From contig JBJHCR010000020.1 in assembly GCA_050486105.1 (NCBI GenBank), positions 1-34,989 of the forward strand: 34,989 nucleotides of DNA, given 5' to 3'. The stretch's first letter is position 1, and the number at the start of each line of letters is the position of its first letter. The position numbers and the translations under genes are program-made. Positions 32,447 to 34,989 of the stretch are shown one piece after another. Under the pieces are notes generated by a model. It made no database searches. It was not told the DNA's origin and worked only from the letters and a program-made list of their open reading frames with translations. Origin of the DNA: JAEXNA01 sp050486105. Lineage in GTDB: Bacteria; Vulcanimicrobiota; Xenobia; Xenobiales; JADMJV01.

Positions 32447-34989
32447 ATGAGAACCGGGATACTCAATAAACTTTGGTTTCAGTTGCTACTCTGGTCTTTA
32501 GGGATCTCTTTGATACCGCTCTTGACCGTGACATTATTGACTTACAACCGTTCGGAAGCGGCTTTGCGCAAGGAGATCACCTCAAGCCTTAAGGCCGTAG
32601 CCGACAACCATGCCGAACGAGTTTTGAACTACCTGGAAGCCAAAGAGCAGAGCGTTATTGGACTCGCTCGCTCCAGCGTCATTATCGACGGACTTCTGGA
32701 TCTCCAAGCGGACGAATCCTATCGTCTTTCAGAGTCCGATCTGCTGGAACTAAAAAGTCGTGTTTCGTTGGAGCAGTCCGGACGGGGGTTCAGGGATCTG
32801 CTGCTCTTTTCACCTGACGGGCACTTGCTCTTTTCACTTCACGGAACTCTCCCCTTGGGTTCAGACCTTCGCTCCCCCCCGCTCGATTCAACGCAGCTGG
32901 GCGAGGTGTTCGATGATGCTATTACGTTGCTCGGGGTAACTTTGTCCGACTTTAGTCGGCGGACCAGCGAGGATGATTGGTACTTAGCCGTTCCGGTGTG
33001 GGCTCCAGGATCAGGATTGGCGGGACTTTTGGCTGTGCAGCTGGAGGAGGAGGAGATCTATCGATTGATCAACGATTACACCGGACTGGGACAAACGGGG
33101 GAGGCAGTTCTGGCCGCCGCCTTCGAAGATGAGATTGTGGTTCTCGCTCCTACTCGTCACGATCCTAAAGCGACGGAGAGGGTCCGCATTCCATTCGGCT
33201 CGGATCGAAGCTCGGAACTCCAACAGGCGGTGAGAGGGGTTCAAGGTGAAGGAGCGGTGATCGACTACCGGGGAGAGTCGGTTCTCGCGGTCTGGAGGTA
33301 TGTTCCACTGCTCAGGGCTGGTTTGGTCACCAAGATGGATTCCAGAGAAGCTTTCTCCGGAATCCAAGGGTTGAGAACCCAGGTCGCAGGCTTGGCCAGC
33401 TTGACTTTTCTTCTGGTGGCTTTGGTGGCCGGCTGGGTCTCTCAAACCATCAGTAGACCGATCAGTCGCCTCACCATGGCTACCGAAAAGCTGGCAGCGG
33501 GCGAGACCGCCGAGCTCTCGATAGAAGCGACCAATGAAATCGGGAAGCTGGCAAGCGCCTTCAATGTTATGGCAGTGAAAATCAGAGAGCGAGACCAAAC
33601 GATTCGCGAATTGGAATCTCAAAGATTTCAAGCTTTGGTGCGCAACATCCCTGGAGTGACCTTCCGGATTGACTACCGAGAAAAAAGTCAGCCTATCCTT
33701 TTCTTAAGCGAACCGGTAAAAGAACTGACCGGCATTCCTGCCGAAGAGTTTCTGAATAAGAGCAGGCGGCTGTCGGAGTTGGTCTTGGACGGAGATCTGC
33801 CTGGGATCAACGAGGCTCGTAAGTCGGCGGTTGCCGAGCATCGCTCTTGGCAGGCAGAGTATCGGATCCGACATCTCAGCGGTGAAGAGCGGTGGGTGCA
33901 AGAGCGTGGTCAGGCCATTTATGAGGGGGAAACAGCAGTCTACCTCGATGGAATTGCCTTCGATATCACGGCTCAAAAAGAAGCCGAGCAAGAGCTCCGC
34001 CGGGCTCAGGTTGAGGCCGATGCAGCCAATCGAGCCAAATCGGATTTCTTGGCCAACATGAGCCACGAGATAAGAACCCCTATGAATGCCATTATCGGCT
34101 TGACGCATTTGGTTCTTCGCAAAGACCTTGAGCCAAAGCAGCGCGATTATATCCAGAAGGTTTATGACTCGGCCCAGTCTTTGCTTGGAATAATCAACGA
34201 CATTTTGGATTTTTCGAAGATTGAGGCCGGCAAACTTGAGATTGAGTCCATCGAGTTTCGATTGGAAGAGGTGCTCCAGAACCTGTGCAACTTGCTGAGC
34301 ACCAAGGCAGAAGAAAAAGGCTTGGAAATGTTCCTCCACCGCTCGCCCGAGGTACCAGACCGCCTGATCGGCGATCCACTTAGGTTGGGTCAGGTGTTGA
34401 TCAATTTGGTAAACAACGCCATCAAGTTCACTCACCAAGGCGAAGTGGTGGTCCGCATTGAGGAAGTCGAGCGTGAAGCAGAACAGATCTCTTTGGCATT
34501 TCGAATCAAGGACACGGGAATCGGCATGACCGAAGACCAGATGGGTCGATTGTTTCAGTCCTTTTCTCAGGCAGACACTTCCACCACCCGTCACTATGGA
34601 GGAACCGGCTTGGGCTTAGCCATATCGAAAAGTTTGGTGGAGGCTATGGGCGGAGAGGTGAGCGTAGAGAGCACTCCTGGCCAGGGCAGCACCTTCACTT
34701 TCAGCGCCAAATTCGGAATTGCAGCAGGAGCTGAGAAGGAACGCAAGACGTCCCGGGACTTGAAGGGCTTGCCTGTACTTATCGTCGATGACAATGGCAC
34801 GGCCCGAGAGATATTGAGCGAGATGACCCGTTCCTTCTCCTTCGAACCCACCACTGTTGCCTCGGGGGCTGAAGCGCTCGAGGCGGTCTCCCAGACTAAG
34901 TACAGTCTGGTCTTGATGGACTGGAAGATGCCGGGTATGAGCGGAATCGAAGCCGCTCAGTATCTGAAATCCAAACCAGGAAACCCGCC
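32447..34989 (+). CDS. Hybrid sensor histidine kinase, cut by the window edge
   Basis: The frame is open from the ATG at 32447 to the end of the window (847 codons). An N-terminal membrane segment (about 6-28) precedes a roughly 280-residue extracytoplasmic sensor region of Cache type, then a second membrane segment (about 310-332) and a HAMP domain (ISRPISRLTMATEKL). A PAS domain follows (about 400-510). The kinase core starts with the phosphorylated histidine H540 (SHEIRTPMNAII), then the HATPase with NNAIKFT (N box), DTGIGM and GGTGLGLAIS. A receiver domain begins LPVLIVDDN with phospho-acceptor D825 (LMDWKMPG). The upstream UrtA-like lipoprotein is probably its ligand-binding partner. The start has no strong ribosome binding site. 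The remaining receiver part and any further domain lie outside. Confidence 0.9.
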   Translation, partial: MRTGILNKLWFQLLLWSLGISLIPLLTVTLLTYNRSEAALRKEITSSLKAVADNHAERVLNYLEAKEQSVIGLARSSVIIDGLLDLQADESYRLSESDLLELKSRVSLEQSGRGFRDLLLFSPDGHLLFSLHGTLPLGSDLRSPPLDSTQLGEVFDDAITLLGVTLSDFSRRTSEDDWYLAVPVWAPGSGLAGLLAVQLEEEEIYRLINDYTGLGQTGEAVLAAAFEDEIVVLAPTRHDPKATERVRIPFGSDRSSELQQAVRGVQGEGAVIDYRGESVLAVWRYVPLLRAGLVTKMDSREAFSGIQGLRTQVAGLASLTFLLVALVAGWVSQTISRPISRLTMATEKLAAGETAELSIEATNEIGKLASAFNVMAVKIRERDQTIRELESQRFQALVRNIPGVTFRIDYREKSQPILFLSEPVKELTGIPAEEFLNKSRRLSELVLDGDLPGINEARKSAVAEHRSWQAEYRIRHLSGEERWVQERGQAIYEGETAVYLDGIAFDITAQKEAEQELRRAQVEADAANRAKSDFLANMSHEIRTPMNAIIGLTHLVLRKDLEPKQRDYIQKVYDSAQSLLGIINDILDFSKIEAGKLEIESIEFRLEEVLQNLCNLLSTKAEEKGLEMFLHRSPEVPDRLIGDPLRLGQVLINLVNNAIKFTHQGEVVVRIEEVEREAEQISLAFRIKDTGIGMTEDQMGRLFQSFSQADTSTTRHYGGTGLGLAISKSLVEAMGGEVSVESTPGQGSTFTFSAKFGIAAGAEKERKTSRDLKGLPVLIVDDNGTAREILSEMTRSFSFEPTTVASGAEALEAVSQTKYSLVLMDWKMPGMSGIEAAQYLKSKPGNP

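Noticed and set aside
33704..34594. Long minus-strand open frames opposite the histidine kinase.
   Set aside because: The plus-strand frame encodes consecutive HAMP, PAS, HisKA, HATPase and receiver motifs without a stop, so these are shadows.

Overview
The window is about 35 kb of densely coded bacterial chromosome with moderately high GC. Several lipoprotein signal peptides, Kef-type antiporters and secreted repeat proteins suggest a diderm (Gram-negative-type) bacterium. No rRNA, tRNA or ribosomal protein marker is present, so I do not assign a phylum. No phage, plasmid or complete insertion sequence is visible. Accessory material consists of two toxin-antitoxin modules, a vestige of a third antitoxin, a truncated deacetylase start, one lipoprotein gene broken by a stop codon, and a small family of CTAG-bounded palindromic elements.

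Layout. 1-5036: two pairs of CPA2 (Kef-like) cation/proton antiporters with RCK/TrkA-N tails, arranged tail to tail as an inverted duplication. 5146-6573: a glycine-zipper protein, then a Phd/VapC toxin-antitoxin pair with a textbook promoter that predicts a leaderless message. 6637-7943: a palindromic element abutting a two-module membrane protein. 8195-13207: two tandem paralogous giant lipoproteins. 13313-16931: glutamate dehydrogenase, a zinc-ribbon metallopeptidase, and a third lipoprotein with a GP-repeat linker and an in-frame amber stop. 16979-17432: HicAB. 17670-24347: a tight three-gene operon (transglutaminase-DUF2126 amidoligase, circularly permuted ATP-grasp/Alpha-E fusion, second transglutaminase-like protein). 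24382-27107: a GT2 glycosyltransferase divergent from a GT-C-like membrane glycosyltransferase, with the first 21 codons of a ChbG/HpnK-type deacetylase between them. 27248-28786: nicotinate phosphoribosyltransferase. 28787-31056: a palindrome-rich stretch with small genes, including a secreted protein and a YflT-like stress protein. 31198-34989: a UrtA-like ligand-binding lipoprotein followed by a hybrid sensor histidine kinase that runs off the window.

Working together. The 17670-24347 operon has the gene content of a predicted peptide-bond-forming and cleaving system: two ligase folds, two thiol protease/transglutaminase folds and an Alpha-E helical partner. Its product is not established to my knowledge, and it is the best candidate here for undescribed biochemistry. 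The Kef pairs look like heteromeric antiporters in which one partner has lost the canonical nucleotide-binding glycines. The last two genes look like a two-part sensor: the lipoprotein binds an amide or urea-like ligand and the hybrid kinase transmits the signal.
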